Shown here piece by piece: positions 15,681-23,975 of a DNA stretch of 64,000 bases; the stretch's first letter is position 1; the number at the start of each line of letters is the position of its first letter. The notes below the pieces were generated by a model that did no database searches, was not told the origin of the DNA, and saw nothing but the letters and a program-made list of their open reading frames with translations. The DNA lies in the NCBI GenBank assembly GCA_034434835.1, contig DAOTXX010000052.1:1-64000 (forward strand), read 5' to 3'. A program made the position numbers and the translations under genes. The DNA comes from JBGLNJ01 sp034434835 (GTDB lineage Bacteria > Chloroflexota > Anaerolineae > Fen-1058).

Positions 15681-15759
15681 TCCCTGTTTGGTTCCGACTC
15701 GTCCGGGTCAGGGAGGTTAAGGTTTACTTTTATAGATAGAGCACGCCATTGGAGGATAC

Positions 15760-16431
15760 ATGGAAATCGTTCCCAATGTCCATCTTGTTCCCGGGGTCAT
15801 TGCCAATCCGTACTTGATCCTGGAGGCCAACGAGTTGACGCTGATTGATGCCGGGATGCCGGGCCGTCACAGGAGAATCCTCCGATACATGGCTTACCTG
15901 GAACATTCGCCAGATGATCTGAAGCGCATCATCATCACTCATGCTGATTTCGATCATGTGGGTGGGCTGGCTGCGCTCAAGGCCGCGACAGGCGTGCGTG
16001 TCTATGCCAGCGCCGCAGAAGCCACGGCAATTGCTACAGGCAATCCTTCCCGTCCTCTCAAGACCGGCAATCTCCTGCTCAAGGGAGTGTTCGCGATCAC
16101 GGGACAACTGCTCAAGGCGCCTCCGGCGCAAGTGGATGAGCTTGTAGCTGAAGGTCACGAGTTTCCGGTGCTGGGTGGCTTGCGCGTTGTCGAGACGTTC
16201 GGTCACACGCCAGGTCACATTTCGTTGTTCGCGCCTTCTGTCGGTGTGTTGTTCGTTGGCGATTCGTTGGTTTCTGACAGGGCTGGGCTGCGCGGCTCGC
16301 GGGGGTTCAATACGTGGGATCAGGACCGGGCGGATGCAGCGGTCAGGAAGCAAGCGGCGCTCGGCGCGCGGATCATTTGCGCAGGGCATGGGCCGGTGGT
16401 GAAGGATGTAGTCAGGTTCCCGCAAGTCTGA
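15760..16431 (+). CDS. MBL-fold metallo-hydrolase
   Basis: This 223-residue cytoplasmic protein of the metallo-beta-lactamase fold starts after a good Shine-Dalgarno site (GGAG, 5 nt before ATG). The metal motif reads THADFDHVGG, so the second His of the usual HxHxDH is Asp. This HxDxDH variant occurs in some glyoxalase II-like subfamilies. Further ligands are in TFGHTPGHIS, FVGDSLVSD and CAGHGPVV. The substrate cannot be assigned. The next gene starts 41 bp downstream on the same strand. Confidence 0.88.
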   Translation: MEIVPNVHLVPGVIANPYLILEANELTLIDAGMPGRHRRILRYMAYLEHSPDDLKRIIITHADFDHVGGLAALKAATGVRVYASAAEATAIATGNPSRPLKTGNLLLKGVFAITGQLLKAPPAQVDELVAEGHEFPVLGGLRVVETFGHTPGHISLFAPSVGVLFVGDSLVSDRAGLRGSRGFNTWDQDRADAAVRKQAALGARIICAGHGPVVKDVVRFPQV

Positions 16432-16472
16432 TAGTTCAGACAAGTCAGGCTTTGAGGGTCTAGGAGCCAAAC

Positions 16473-17045
16473 ATGCCGGGAGAAGACGTTGCCAAAGCCA
16501 TTGCGAGTATCCGTGAGCAGTGGAGGGCGGTCATTCAAGATGTGATTGCGGCCAGCCAGGGAGACGCGCAGGTCGCCGCGCGGCTTGCGCCTTTCTTCAA
16601 CACGATGTCTCAAAGAGACGACTGGCGCGCGCTCGTGGCGGCCCTTCGGCGCATCCTGGCGGGCGAGCGCGATCCGATGCAATTGTTGCCCGGTCTGGAT
16701 GATACCGATGTCGTCATCGCAGGCGATGTGCTGCGCGGGCTGGGCGTGGACGTCCCACTCGCTGGGCTGGAGGAGGAAGAGGACGACAGCGGCGACATGG
16801 TGAGCCTGGACGATTTTCTCGATATGGTCATTGCGGCTTGCCGTCCCGATGCGCCGCCCGGCCTGGCCGATCAACTGAGCGAAGCAACGCGCGGCATGGC
16901 AACTCAGCCCGATGCCCCGTCCGGCATCCGCGAGATGGGACGTGTGCTCAATGCCATCCTGGCGGGCGAGCGTGAATTTGATCTGTCTGCCCTGCCGCCT
17001 CAATTAGCGGATAAAGTGCGCCAGGTCTTGGGAGCTTTGAAATAG
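16473..17045 (+). CDS. Acidic helical protein with internal duplication
   Basis: This 190-residue protein of unknown function starts at ATG 16473 with AGGAG upstream. Two related segments carry LRRILAGERDP (about residues 58-68) and LNAILAGEREF (about 158-168). Each is followed by a Leu/Asp-rich helix ending near VLRGLG or VRQVLGALK, which suggests an internal duplication of a helical unit. A run of acidic residues (EEEEDD) separates them. There is no signal peptide or membrane helix. It may form a two-gene unit with the MBL hydrolase. Confidence 0.7.
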   Translation: MPGEDVAKAIASIREQWRAVIQDVIAASQGDAQVAARLAPFFNTMSQRDDWRALVAALRRILAGERDPMQLLPGLDDTDVVIAGDVLRGLGVDVPLAGLEEEEDDSGDMVSLDDFLDMVIAACRPDAPPGLADQLSEATRGMATQPDAPSGIREMGRVLNAILAGEREFDLSALPPQLADKVRQVLGALK

Positions 17046-17069
17046 GCTGAGTCGCTGCACACTTGCGTT

Positions 17070-17735
17070 TTATGCTCTGGGGATGCCGGTGATGCGAATG
17101 CCCGACGCCTTGACCTTGTGCTTGATGTTCAAGCCGATGAGCACGCTGGTGAGGCCTTCGACGACTATGGCGTTCTCGATCGGCCCGGCGTCCCAGGCCG
17201 TCATGCCTGCCGCCTGAGCGAGCTCGATGACGAGCTTTTTGGCTTCCTTATCGTTTCCGCACACCAGCACATCACATTCGATCGCGTGGTCGAGTGCGTG
17301 CAGGTGCTCCGCGCTGATGTTTTGAAATGCCGCTACGACCTTGATGCCTTCGCCCAAGAGCTGCTGCGCTTCGACGGAGGCAGAGCCGGCGGGCGGCATC
17401 CTGACGCGGCGGACATTCTGCGGGTCGAGGGGCACGGTCACATCTATCAAGACCTTGCCCTGCACAGCGTCCTTGACCGATTCAAGGGTCGCTGCGTGTG
17501 CGGCGTAGGGAACGGTCAGCACGACAACCTCGGCCTGCGCCGCGGCTTCTTGATTTGTCATCCCGCACACGACTTGTCTGCCGAGCGTCTGGTTCAACTC
17601 GGCGGCGACCCGCCGCGCTTTTTCCGCCTCGCGGCTGCCAATGATGATCTTGTGACCGGCCTTGGCCCAACGGAGCGCCAGCCCCGAGCCTTCTTTGCCG
17701 GTTCCGCCGAGCACGGCGATTTCAAGTAGAGTCAT
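17070..17735 (-). CDS. NADPH-dependent F420 reductase (F420H2:NADP oxidoreductase)
   Basis: This cytoplasmic enzyme exchanges hydride between NADPH and F420. The 221-residue protein begins with the Rossmann motif AVLGGTGKEGSGLALRWA, continues with IIIGSREAEKA, which contacts the NADP phosphate, and contains KVVAAFQNISAEHL and CGNDKEAK, all typical of the Fno/NpdG family. The ATG at 17735 is chosen because GGAG lies 7 nt upstream. A second ATG at 17747 would add four residues. Together with cofC, cofD and the LLM enzyme it shows that this organism makes and uses F420. Confidence 0.92.
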   Translation of the reverse strand: MTLLEIAVLGGTGKEGSGLALRWAKAGHKIIIGSREAEKARRVAAELNQTLGRQVVCGMTNQEAAAQAEVVVLTVPYAAHAATLESVKDAVQGKVLIDVTVPLDPQNVRRVRMPPAGSASVEAQQLLGEGIKVVAAFQNISAEHLHALDHAIECDVLVCGNDKEAKKLVIELAQAAGMTAWDAGPIENAIVVEGLTSVLIGLNIKHKVKASGIRITGIPRA

Positions 17736-17759
17736 TTTGCGCTCCATGATTCGGATTGC

Positions 17760-17787
17760 GTAAACGTCAAACGTCAGGCGTCAGGCG
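17760..17787. repeat. Tandem 7-mers at the mnmA 3' end
   Basis: GTAAACG, TCAAACG, TCAGGCG and TCAGGCG follow in 7-bp phase. The last unit overlaps the mnmA stop codon. Confidence 0.55.
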
Positions 17788-18896
17788 ATGATGCCCCCAC
17801 CGATCACGACTTCTCCATCGTAAAACACAATCCCTTGCCCGGGCGTGATGTCGCGCTGCGGCTCGTCAAAGTGCACGTGCGCGGACGAATCGGGGAGGGG
17901 GGTGACGATGACATTGGCCTCGCGCGCTTTGTAGCGAATCTTGGCTGTGGCGCGAAATGTATCGGTAGGAGTTTCGCCGCTCACATAGTTCACGCGCAAA
18001 GCCGTACATTCGCTTCGGCCCAGCTCGCGCGCGGTTCCCACGATGAGCGCGTTGTCGGCCACATCGAGCGCAATGACGTACAGCGCCTCCGGGCCGGGGA
18101 TGCCGATGCCTTTGCGCTGGCCGATGGTGTAAAACGGCAGGCCCTGATGCTGCCCCAGCACTCGCCCGGACGTATCTCGGATGGGGCCGGGACGGATTGC
18201 CTCTGGCGCGTTGCGCTTGAGAAAGCCGCGATAGTCACCCTCGGCCAGGAAGCACAAGTCCTGGCTTTCCGGTTTTTCTGCAACTGGCAACCCTTTCCTG
18301 GCCGCGATCTCGCGCACCTGCGGTTTGGTCAGTTCGCCCAGGGGGAATATGACGCGGCTGAGTTTGTCCTGCGTGAGCACACTCAACACATAGGACTGGT
18401 CTTTGGCACGATCGATCGCGCGAAGCAGTTGATACTTGGCGCGCGCCGGTGGTTTTTCCTCTCCGGCTGTGCGGGGCAGGACGCGCGCGTAATGCCCGGT
18501 CGCCAATTTCTCTGCGCCCAGGCCGAGCGCCTTGTTCAATAGAATCTCAAAGCGCACATGACGGTTGCAGTTGAAGCATGGATTGGGCGTGCGCCCGGCG
18601 GCATACTGCGCGATCAAGTCATCTACGACGATACGCTTGAACGAATCGGCCACATTGATCAAGTAGAACGGGATGCCGAGTTGATCGGCCACGCGGCGGG
18701 CAAGGAGGGTATCTTCCGGGGTGCAGCAGCGGTTGAAGCGAGTGGTAGGGGCTGGCTTTTCCATGTTTGCTTGGAGCGTCTCACCTTCGCTCCACAGCTT
18801 GAGCATCATGCCGACGACATTGTGACCCTGTTCCACCAACAGCGCAGCGGCGACCGAGCTATCCACGCCGCCGGACATGGCAACGACAACACGCAT
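17781..18896 (-). CDS. mnmA: tRNA-uridine 2-sulfurtransferase
   Basis: MnmA adds sulfur to position 2 of U34 in tRNAs for Lys, Glu and Gln. The 371-residue protein has the ATP-binding PP-loop SGGVDSS (8-14), catalytic Cys107 in NPCFNCN and the partner Cys215 in SQDLCFLAEGDY. The C-terminal beta-barrel is present. Its ATG shares one base with the stop of the phosphatase gene upstream (TGATG), so it is probably coupled to it. The stop codon lies inside a 7-mer repeat tract. Confidence 0.95.
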   Translation of the reverse strand: MRVVVAMSGGVDSSVAAALLVEQGHNVVGMMLKLWSEGETLQANMEKPAPTTRFNRCCTPEDTLLARRVADQLGIPFYLINVADSFKRIVVDDLIAQYAAGRTPNPCFNCNRHVRFEILLNKALGLGAEKLATGHYARVLPRTAGEEKPPARAKYQLLRAIDRAKDQSYVLSVLTQDKLSRVIFPLGELTKPQVREIAARKGLPVAEKPESQDLCFLAEGDYRGFLKRNAPEAIRPGPIRDTSGRVLGQHQGLPFYTIGQRKGIGIPGPEALYVIALDVADNALIVGTARELGRSECTALRVNYVSGETPTDTFRATAKIRYKAREANVIVTPLPDSSAHVHFDEPQRDITPGQGIVFYDGEVVIGGGIIA

Positions 18897-19372
18897 CAGG
18901 TCTCGACCTTGCGCACAGACAAACTCGACCAGTGCCGTTCAAACTTTTCGATCCGCCATCGGATGTGCCAGGCATATGGATCGGCCTGGGCGCGCCGGGC
19001 GCGCAAAAGCCGCATAGCCTCTTGGGCCGAGTGGCCCAGGGCGATCAAGATCGCGGCGCCCATCGCGACGCCCCGATGCCGTCCGTGACGACAGTGAGCC
19101 AGCACGTGGCCGCCATCCTGGATGACGGGCAGAGCAGCTTGCACCCCTTTCGTCAACGCGCTCATGGGGATCGGCGTGAAAATGGTGTCAAACGTCCGCA
19201 GCCAGAGCACCTGGAGCGGAGGTTGCATGAACGCCTCTGGAGGGCGGATCGTGCCGCACATGGAAATGACCAGGCGGATGTTCATCGCCTGAAGTTGTTC
19301 TGCATGTTCTGCGCCTGGCTGCGCGCCCACGTACAGGTAGTCGGTAATTTGTGAAATATCTAGAGGTCGCAA
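18896..19372 (-). CDS. Dual-specificity protein phosphatase
   Basis: This 158-residue phosphatase has the signature HCRHGRHRG: nucleophile Cys94 and Arg100 (C-x5-R), with general acid Asp62 in RTFDT. The opening ITDYLYVGAQP is typical of eukaryotic-like DSPs. Its substrate is unknown. The reading frame opens with TTG at 19372 directly before the conserved start of the domain. No strong Shine-Dalgarno site is visible, so the start is less certain. It overlaps mnmA by one base. Confidence 0.85.
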   Translation of the reverse strand: MRPLDISQITDYLYVGAQPGAEHAEQLQAMNIRLVISMCGTIRPPEAFMQPPLQVLWLRTFDTIFTPIPMSALTKGVQAALPVIQDGGHVLAHCRHGRHRGVAMGAAILIALGHSAQEAMRLLRARRAQADPYAWHIRWRIEKFERHWSSLSVRKVET

Positions 19373-19416
19373 GCTATTACCACGTCACGAGGATAGTTTG
19401 ATGCATCGCTCTCGGT

Positions 19417-20034
19417 CTAGCCGCCAAGTATCCTTGCCAGCCAATCAATGCCTAGCGCGCCGCCGTAAGCAAAAACGATATTCTTGGTGATCTTGCCCAA
19501 TCCTGCGGCCACCAGATACTTCCACACCGGGAAGCGCAAGGTGCCGGCAGCCATGCCAGCCGCATCAAACACGGGATTAGGGATCAGCGCGAGCACAAAG
19601 ACGATTAATTCAGCCACAAACTCATTGCGCGTCATCCAACCCTTGATCCGCTCGTATGTCTCAGTTCGGTTGACCAACCCCTGGCCGCTGTAGCCGGCCA
19701 TGTAGCCAGACATTTCACCTAGTGTCTGTCCGATCCCGGCGACGATGCCCACGACGATCGGGTTGAGCAAACTGCCCACGAGCGTCGTGATCGCCAGGCC
19801 CGGCACGGGCAAGAATAACGTCGCGCTGCTGATGACGCTGGCGATGAACAGCGCCGGGAGCGCAAACGGCGACTTGCCGATGCGCTCTAGCAATTCTTGC
19901 TGCCCTTGCAGCCAAACCGTGAGAGCGACAGCGGCAATGATGATGACCACTGTCGCCACCTGCACGATGCGCAACTGGCGCGTCGAGGGAGGCGGCGGTG
20001 AAGAGGTTATGGCCGGTTCGGCTTGCGCGCTCAT
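19417..20034 (-). CDS. VTT (SNARE-associated / DedA-like) membrane protein
   Basis: This 205-residue inner-membrane protein has about five hydrophobic segments. It contains LPVPGLAITTLVGSLLNP, GIGQTLGEMSGYMAGYSGQ and ALIPNPVFDAAGMAAG, which together match the VTT/DedA-related family. Members are linked to lipid scrambling or undecaprenyl-phosphate recycling, but the role here is not established. Its start overlaps the cyclophilin stop by 4 bp. Confidence 0.85.
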   Translation of the reverse strand: MSAQAEPAITSSPPPPSTRQLRIVQVATVVIIIAAVALTVWLQGQQELLERIGKSPFALPALFIASVISSATLFLPVPGLAITTLVGSLLNPIVVGIVAGIGQTLGEMSGYMAGYSGQGLVNRTETYERIKGWMTRNEFVAELIVFVLALIPNPVFDAAGMAAGTLRFPVWKYLVAAGLGKITKNIVFAYGGALGIDWLARILGG

Positions 20035-20540
20035 GATTCCGCGATCTCGATTCTGCTGATCACGTCGCCTGGGGTGCGCGCGGTCGCCGGGTCACGCAGG
20101 CGGATGGATTTGAGCACGTCCATCCCTTGGACGACCTGGCCGAATACAGTGTGTTTGCCATCGAGCCACGGTGTGGGAACGAACGTGATAAAGAACTGGG
20201 ACCCGTTGGTGTTGGGTCCGGCGTTGGCCATCGAAAGGACGCCAGGCTTGTCGTGCTTGAGGGCAGGATGAAACTCGTCGGCGAACTTGTAGCCGGGGCC
20301 GCCTGTGCCCGTGCCAGTTGGATCGCCGCTCTGCGCCATGAAATCTTGAATGACGCGGTGGAACGTCACGGCCTCGTAGAATCCCTCGCGGGCGAGGAAC
20401 ACGAAATTGTTGACGGTACGGGGCGCTTTGTCCGCAAACAATTCGATGACAATGTCGCCCTTGTCCAGCTTGAGCGTCGCAACATATTTTTTCTTGGGAT
20501 CAATCATCATTTCCGGCGGTTTCGCAAAAGTCTTGGTCAT
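20031..20540 (-). CDS. Cytoplasmic cyclophilin-type peptidyl-prolyl isomerase
   Basis: The enzyme speeds cis-trans isomerisation of Pro bonds. The 169-residue product has the cyclophilin core: VNNFVFLAREGFYEAVTFHRVI with catalytic Arg62, GGPGYKFADEF, MANAGPNTNGSQFFIT, LDGKHTVFGQVVQGMDV. There is no signal peptide. The ATG at 20540 has AAGGAG seven bases upstream, and an upstream frame start at 20564 has none. It shares about half its core with the lipoprotein cyclophilin next door and probably arose by tandem duplication. Confidence 0.93.
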   Translation of the reverse strand: MTKTFAKPPEMMIDPKKKYVATLKLDKGDIVIELFADKAPRTVNNFVFLAREGFYEAVTFHRVIQDFMAQSGDPTGTGTGGPGYKFADEFHPALKHDKPGVLSMANAGPNTNGSQFFITFVPTPWLDGKHTVFGQVVQGMDVLKSIRLRDPATARTPGDVISRIEIAES

Positions 20541-20554
20541 CTTTTCTCCTTGAT

Positions 20555-20603
20555 CACCCATCACTGATCACTGGTTACTGATCACTGAATACTGGTTACT
20601 ATC
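20555..20603. repeat. Tandem 7-mers between the two cyclophilin genes
   Basis: CACCCAT, CACTGAT, CACTGGT, TACTGAT, CACTGAA, TACTGGT and TACTATC run in perfect 7-bp phase (consensus YACTGRT). The tract supplies the last codons and the stop of the gene at 20582-21199. Confidence 0.75.
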
Positions 20604-21199
20604 TTTTGAATCACGTCTCCCTCTGTGATGCGCCTCACCACATCCATCCCCATGATGACCCGTCCAAAAGGCGTGTATTCCCCGTCCAGGTCTGGCGCTG
20701 GCGCAAGTGTAATGTAAAACTGGCTGCCCGATGAATCGCGACGGGGATTGGCGATGTCACCCAGCCGCGCCATCCCGATCGTGCCCTCAGTGTGTCGGAG
20801 CCGGATCTCGGCGGGGATCGTATAGCCCGGCCCGCCTCGCCCGGAGCCGAGCGGGTCGCCGCCCTGAATGAGCCAGCCCGGCTCGACGCGATGAAACGTG
20901 AGTTCGTCGTAAAAGCCCTGATTGGCCAGGAACACAAAGTTATTGACCGTTTGGGGCGCCGCTCTAGCATCGAGCGAGACAACAATGTCGCCCTTGCTGG
21001 TGGTGATGATGGCAAAGTAGGCCCGGTTGGGGTCAATAGTCATCGGCGGCGGTTTGCGGTAGGCAGTGGCGCGTTGTGGCCCGGGCGTCTTGGCCAGTGG
21101 ACGGACCTGAGGAGCTGGCGTTGGAGCTGTCTGTTGTCCGCAGGCGGCGATGATCGCCAGGATCGCCAACGACCAAAGAACGCGAACGTGCAAGGACAT
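20582..21199 (-). CDS. Lipoprotein cyclophilin
   Basis: This 205-residue secreted cyclophilin has an N-terminal hydrophobic signal with the lipobox IAAC (Cys20), so it is likely a lipid-anchored foldase outside the membrane. A Pro/Thr-rich linker leads into the isomerase domain with TFHRVEP (Arg104), GGPGYTIPAEI, SSGSQFYIT and LDGEYTPFGRVI. The ATG at 21199 has GGAGG upstream. The final residues VTSIQ and the stop codon are encoded by the 7-mer repeat tract. Confidence 0.9.
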   Translation of the reverse strand: MSLHVRVLWSLAILAIIAACGQQTAPTPAPQVRPLAKTPGPQRATAYRKPPPMTIDPNRAYFAIITTSKGDIVVSLDARAAPQTVNNFVFLANQGFYDELTFHRVEPGWLIQGGDPLGSGRGGPGYTIPAEIRLRHTEGTIGMARLGDIANPRRDSSGSQFYITLAPAPDLDGEYTPFGRVIMGMDVVRRITEGDVIQKIVTSIQ

Positions 21200-21219
21200 C
21201 CATTTCCTCCAGGCTTGGG

Positions 21220-22572
21220 TTATTCGGCGATCGGGTTGGACGGCCACGTCGCCAATGGAGCGCCCAGCCGCACGATCTTGTCGCGCCCCTCGGTCACCCG
21301 GGCTGTTGCGTTGCACGAATCTATCACCAGCCTGGAGCGGCAGATGACGCGCTGATAGTCCACCACCCGGTGACCGGTCACAATGATGACGCAGTCGAAC
21401 TGGTCGAGCCGCCCCTCGGTCAGCGGGACCGAGTCCAGCCACAACTGTTCGCGGCGAAAGACATTGCCGCCCACATGAAAACGCGGGACGTATGGGTCAT
21501 GATACTCGACGGACGCACCGCGCAGCAGCAAAAGCTCGATCACGCGCTCGGCGGGCGATTCGCGCGCATCGTCAATATCGCGCTTGAACGCGACGCCCAG
21601 CACAAGCACCCTGGCTCCACAGAGCGACTTGCCCTGGTTGGCCAATCCCTGGGCCGCCAGGTCCACGACGTGATAGGGCATACTCTGATTGACCTGCGCG
21701 GCCAGGTCAATAAAGTTGGTGTGGAAATCGTACTCGCGGGCTTTCCACGAAAGATACAGCGGGTCAATTGGGATGCAGTGGCCGCCTACCCCTGGGCCTG
21801 GCGTGAAGGGCATAAAGCCGAACGGCTTGGTGCTGGCGGCGCGGATGACTTCCCAGATGTCAATGCCCATCCGTTCGCACAGCAGCGCCATCTCGTTGAC
21901 GAGCGCGATGTTGACGCTGCGGAAGATATTTTCCAGCAGCTTGGTCATTTCGGCAGCGCGAGTGGACGAGACGATCTCGACCGGCGCGCCGATGCGTTTG
22001 AGCAACTCGGCGGCTCGCCGGGTGCAGCGCTCGTTCACCCCGCCCACCACCTTGGGCGTGTTGATGGCGTTGAACGCTTTGTTGCCGGGGTCAATCCGCT
22101 CCGGGCTAAAAGCCAGGTCAAAGTCCACCCCGGCTTGGAGGCCGGTTTGTTCCAGGATCGGCTGCACGACTTCTTCCGTCGTGCCGGGGTAGGTGGTGCT
22201 TTGCAAGACGATCAGGTGCCCAGGCCGCAAGCGCGGCGCGATGCCTTGGGCAGCTTGTTTGACTGCCGTCAGGTCGGGCGCCTTGTTCGCATCGAATGGC
22301 GTGGGGACGCAGATGAAAATGCTATCCGCTTCGCGCACCGACTCATAGTCGGTCGTCGCCCTCAGCAGTTTCTGGCTGACCAGCTCGGCCACCTGCTCGG
22401 TCGGCACATCAGGGTTATAGCTCTTGCCCTGGTTGATCAGGCGCACTTTACGCTCGTCCAGGTCAATGCCGACGACGGGGAGATCGGCATGGCCGAACGC
22501 CGTGGCCAGGGGTAGTCCAACGTATCCCAATCCGATGATGGCGACCATTGCTTCAGGACGATTCTGGTTCAT
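21220..22572 (-). CDS. UDP-N-acetyl-sugar 6-dehydrogenase (WecC/WbpA-like)
   Basis: It oxidises the C6 hydroxyl of a UDP-HexNAc to a uronic acid with NAD, feeding surface-glycan synthesis. The 450-residue protein has the NAD motif GLGYVG (14-19), ICVPTPFD, LQSTTYPGTTEEV, and catalytic Cys266 in GVGGHCIPIDP. This form is typical of UDP-HexNAc rather than UDP-glucose dehydrogenases. The ATG at 22572 is preferred over TTG 22578. It overlaps the wecA-like gene upstream by about 20 bp. It is first in reading order of the glycan locus's 3' end. Confidence 0.9.
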   Translation of the reverse strand: MNQNRPEAMVAIIGLGYVGLPLATAFGHADLPVVGIDLDERKVRLINQGKSYNPDVPTEQVAELVSQKLLRATTDYESVREADSIFICVPTPFDANKAPDLTAVKQAAQGIAPRLRPGHLIVLQSTTYPGTTEEVVQPILEQTGLQAGVDFDLAFSPERIDPGNKAFNAINTPKVVGGVNERCTRRAAELLKRIGAPVEIVSSTRAAEMTKLLENIFRSVNIALVNEMALLCERMGIDIWEVIRAASTKPFGFMPFTPGPGVGGHCIPIDPLYLSWKAREYDFHTNFIDLAAQVNQSMPYHVVDLAAQGLANQGKSLCGARVLVLGVAFKRDIDDARESPAERVIELLLLRGASVEYHDPYVPRFHVGGNVFRREQLWLDSVPLTEGRLDQFDCVIIVTGHRVVDYQRVICRSRLVIDSCNATARVTEGRDKIVRLGAPLATWPSNPIAE

Positions 22573-23611
22573 GGGCAACCTCTGCAGGCAAGGTGGCGGT
22601 GGGAGGCAGCAGCTCGCGGCGCTCCAGTCGAACGATGCCCAGGATGCCAGCGCCCGCGACGATCAGGCCGAGGGCGTAACTTTCGAGGACGTCGGCCTGC
22701 GTGATAAACATCGCCAGCACGCCCAGCACCCCGCCGATCAGATAAAGGATCAACACGGCTTCCCGATGCGTAAAGCCCATCGCCACCAGGCGATGGCTCG
22801 TGTGATCTTTGCCGGGCGTGGTCAGCGGGTTGAGGCCACGGCGCAGGCGCGAGACGAACACCAGCGTCGTATCAAAGATCGGCACGCCCAGCACCAGCAC
22901 CGGGATCATCCACGTGACAAAGGTGACGTTGCCTGGAAAGCGGAGCTTGATGCCAACGGCGGCCAGCATGTAGCCGATGAACATGGCTCCGGCATCGCCC
23001 ATAAAGATCGTCGCCGGGTTAAAGTTGTAGACCAAAAAGCCTAAACACACTCCGAACAACGCTGCGGAAAGCAGCCCGACGAGCACTTGGGGCGGGCGGC
23101 TCATGGCAGCCAGCAAGGTGAAAAACGCCGCCGCCACGGCGCCCACGCCGCCAGAAAGGCCATCCATGTTGTCCAGCAAGTTGAACGCATTGGTGATGCC
23201 GACGACCCACAAGACGGTCAGCACAGCATCGAGGGCAGGCCAGGGAAACAAGGCCGTGCTGACACCTGTGAGGACCAGGATCAACGCAACAAGAATCTGG
23301 CCGGCCAACTTGAGCAGCGGGCGCAAGCCCCAACGATCGTCCCAAATACCCAAGAAGGACACGAGCGAGGCGCCGATGAGAATGCTGGCGAATTGCTGAA
23401 AGTTGAATCTCTCTCCCATCAGCACGAGCGCCAACATAAAGGCGATAAAGATCGCCGCACCTCCCAGGCGCGGCATTGGGCGTGTGTGGACTTTGCGAGC
23501 ACCGGGTTGGTCAATCACGCCAACGTGCGGCGCCAGCCAGCGCGCCATAGGTGTCGCGCCGATGGCAAGCACCAGCGCCCCGGCAAAGATGAGGAGGATA
23601 GGAGTCAACAT
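22553..23611 (-). CDS. WecA/MraY-family UDP-HexNAc:polyprenol-phosphate HexNAc-1-P transferase
   Basis: This integral membrane enzyme likely primes glycan assembly on a polyprenyl phosphate. The roughly 352-residue protein has about ten helices, the N-terminal MPRLGG motif, the magnesium-binding LLDNMDGLSGG and FMGDAGAMFIG, and a cytoplasmic loop with KDHTSHRLVAMG typical of WecA-type rather than MraY enzymes. The ATG at 23611 is used. A TTG two codons earlier is possible. Position next to a UDP-sugar dehydrogenase and an O-antigen ligase supports a surface-glycan role. Confidence 0.88.
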   Translation of the reverse strand: MLTPILLIFAGALVLAIGATPMARWLAPHVGVIDQPGARKVHTRPMPRLGGAAIFIAFMLALVLMGERFNFQQFASILIGASLVSFLGIWDDRWGLRPLLKLAGQILVALILVLTGVSTALFPWPALDAVLTVLWVVGITNAFNLLDNMDGLSGGVGAVAAAFFTLLAAMSRPPQVLVGLLSAALFGVCLGFLVYNFNPATIFMGDAGAMFIGYMLAAVGIKLRFPGNVTFVTWMIPVLVLGVPIFDTTLVFVSRLRRGLNPLTTPGKDHTSHRLVAMGFTHREAVLILYLIGGVLGVLAMFITQADVLESYALGLIVAGAGILGIVRLERRELLPPTATLPAEVAHEPESS

Positions 23612-23621
23612 GGCCAATGCT

Positions 23622-23975
23622 CTAAATCAAAGCAGCTTCGATCAGAATAGCTTGAACTTCGGTCAGGAACTCTTCCACACTGACAGGCTGCGCACCTTCC
23701 GGTGAAGCATCATGCATAGCAGGCTCGCCGACTGGATGACGATGCCAATTGCCGGTTTCACAGTCCCTTCCGTACAGACGCTGCCCATGATAAACCAATG
23801 TCATGCCAACCGTGCCGCTCCGCTCGTTAAAGTACAGTTGAACAAACAGATCAGGTTCGATATACAGGCGGTATTTGACCGAATAGTGCGTTTCATCTAC
23901 TTTGATGGTTTGCCGGATAAACGCAAACCGGCGAGCTGTTTCTTCGATTTCATGTACTCGATCACCGACGCGCAC
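23622..23975 (-). CDS. Putative toxin of a TA pair (TumE/DUF6516-like)
   Basis: This 117-residue protein starts at GTG 23975 with AAGGA eight bases upstream. It has an N-terminal helix, then a beta-rich core with YSVKYRLYIEPDLFVQLYFNE, RLYGRD, and WHRHPVG, ending in a C-terminal helix. The layout resembles TumE-type (DUF6516) toxins. This is recognised by eye, so the family call is uncertain. The start overlaps the 3' end of the partner gene by 14 bp, as in TA operons. Confidence 0.5.
   Translation of the reverse strand: MRVGDRVHEIEETARRFAFIRQTIKVDETHYSVKYRLYIEPDLFVQLYFNERSGTVGMTLVYHGQRLYGRDCETGNWHRHPVGEPAMHDASPEGAQPVSVEEFLTEVQAILIEAALI

Larger units (their letters stand above)
15236..15759. 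other. Gene-free stretch filled with palindromic repeats
   Basis: About 520 bp without a credible gene. An open frame crosses it on plus but has no Shine-Dalgarno site and consists of repeat sequence. Three palindromic units follow one another (15394-15475, 15530-15563, 15571-15680), listed separately. Confidence 0.7.

Noticed and set aside
15760..16431. Inactive MBL protein because the second metal His is Asp
   Set aside because: The HxDxDH variant is found in active-looking subfamilies and all other metal ligands are present.
20555..20603. CRISPR-like array
   Set aside because: The units are 7 bp with no spacers; no CRISPR repeats or cas genes occur in the window.
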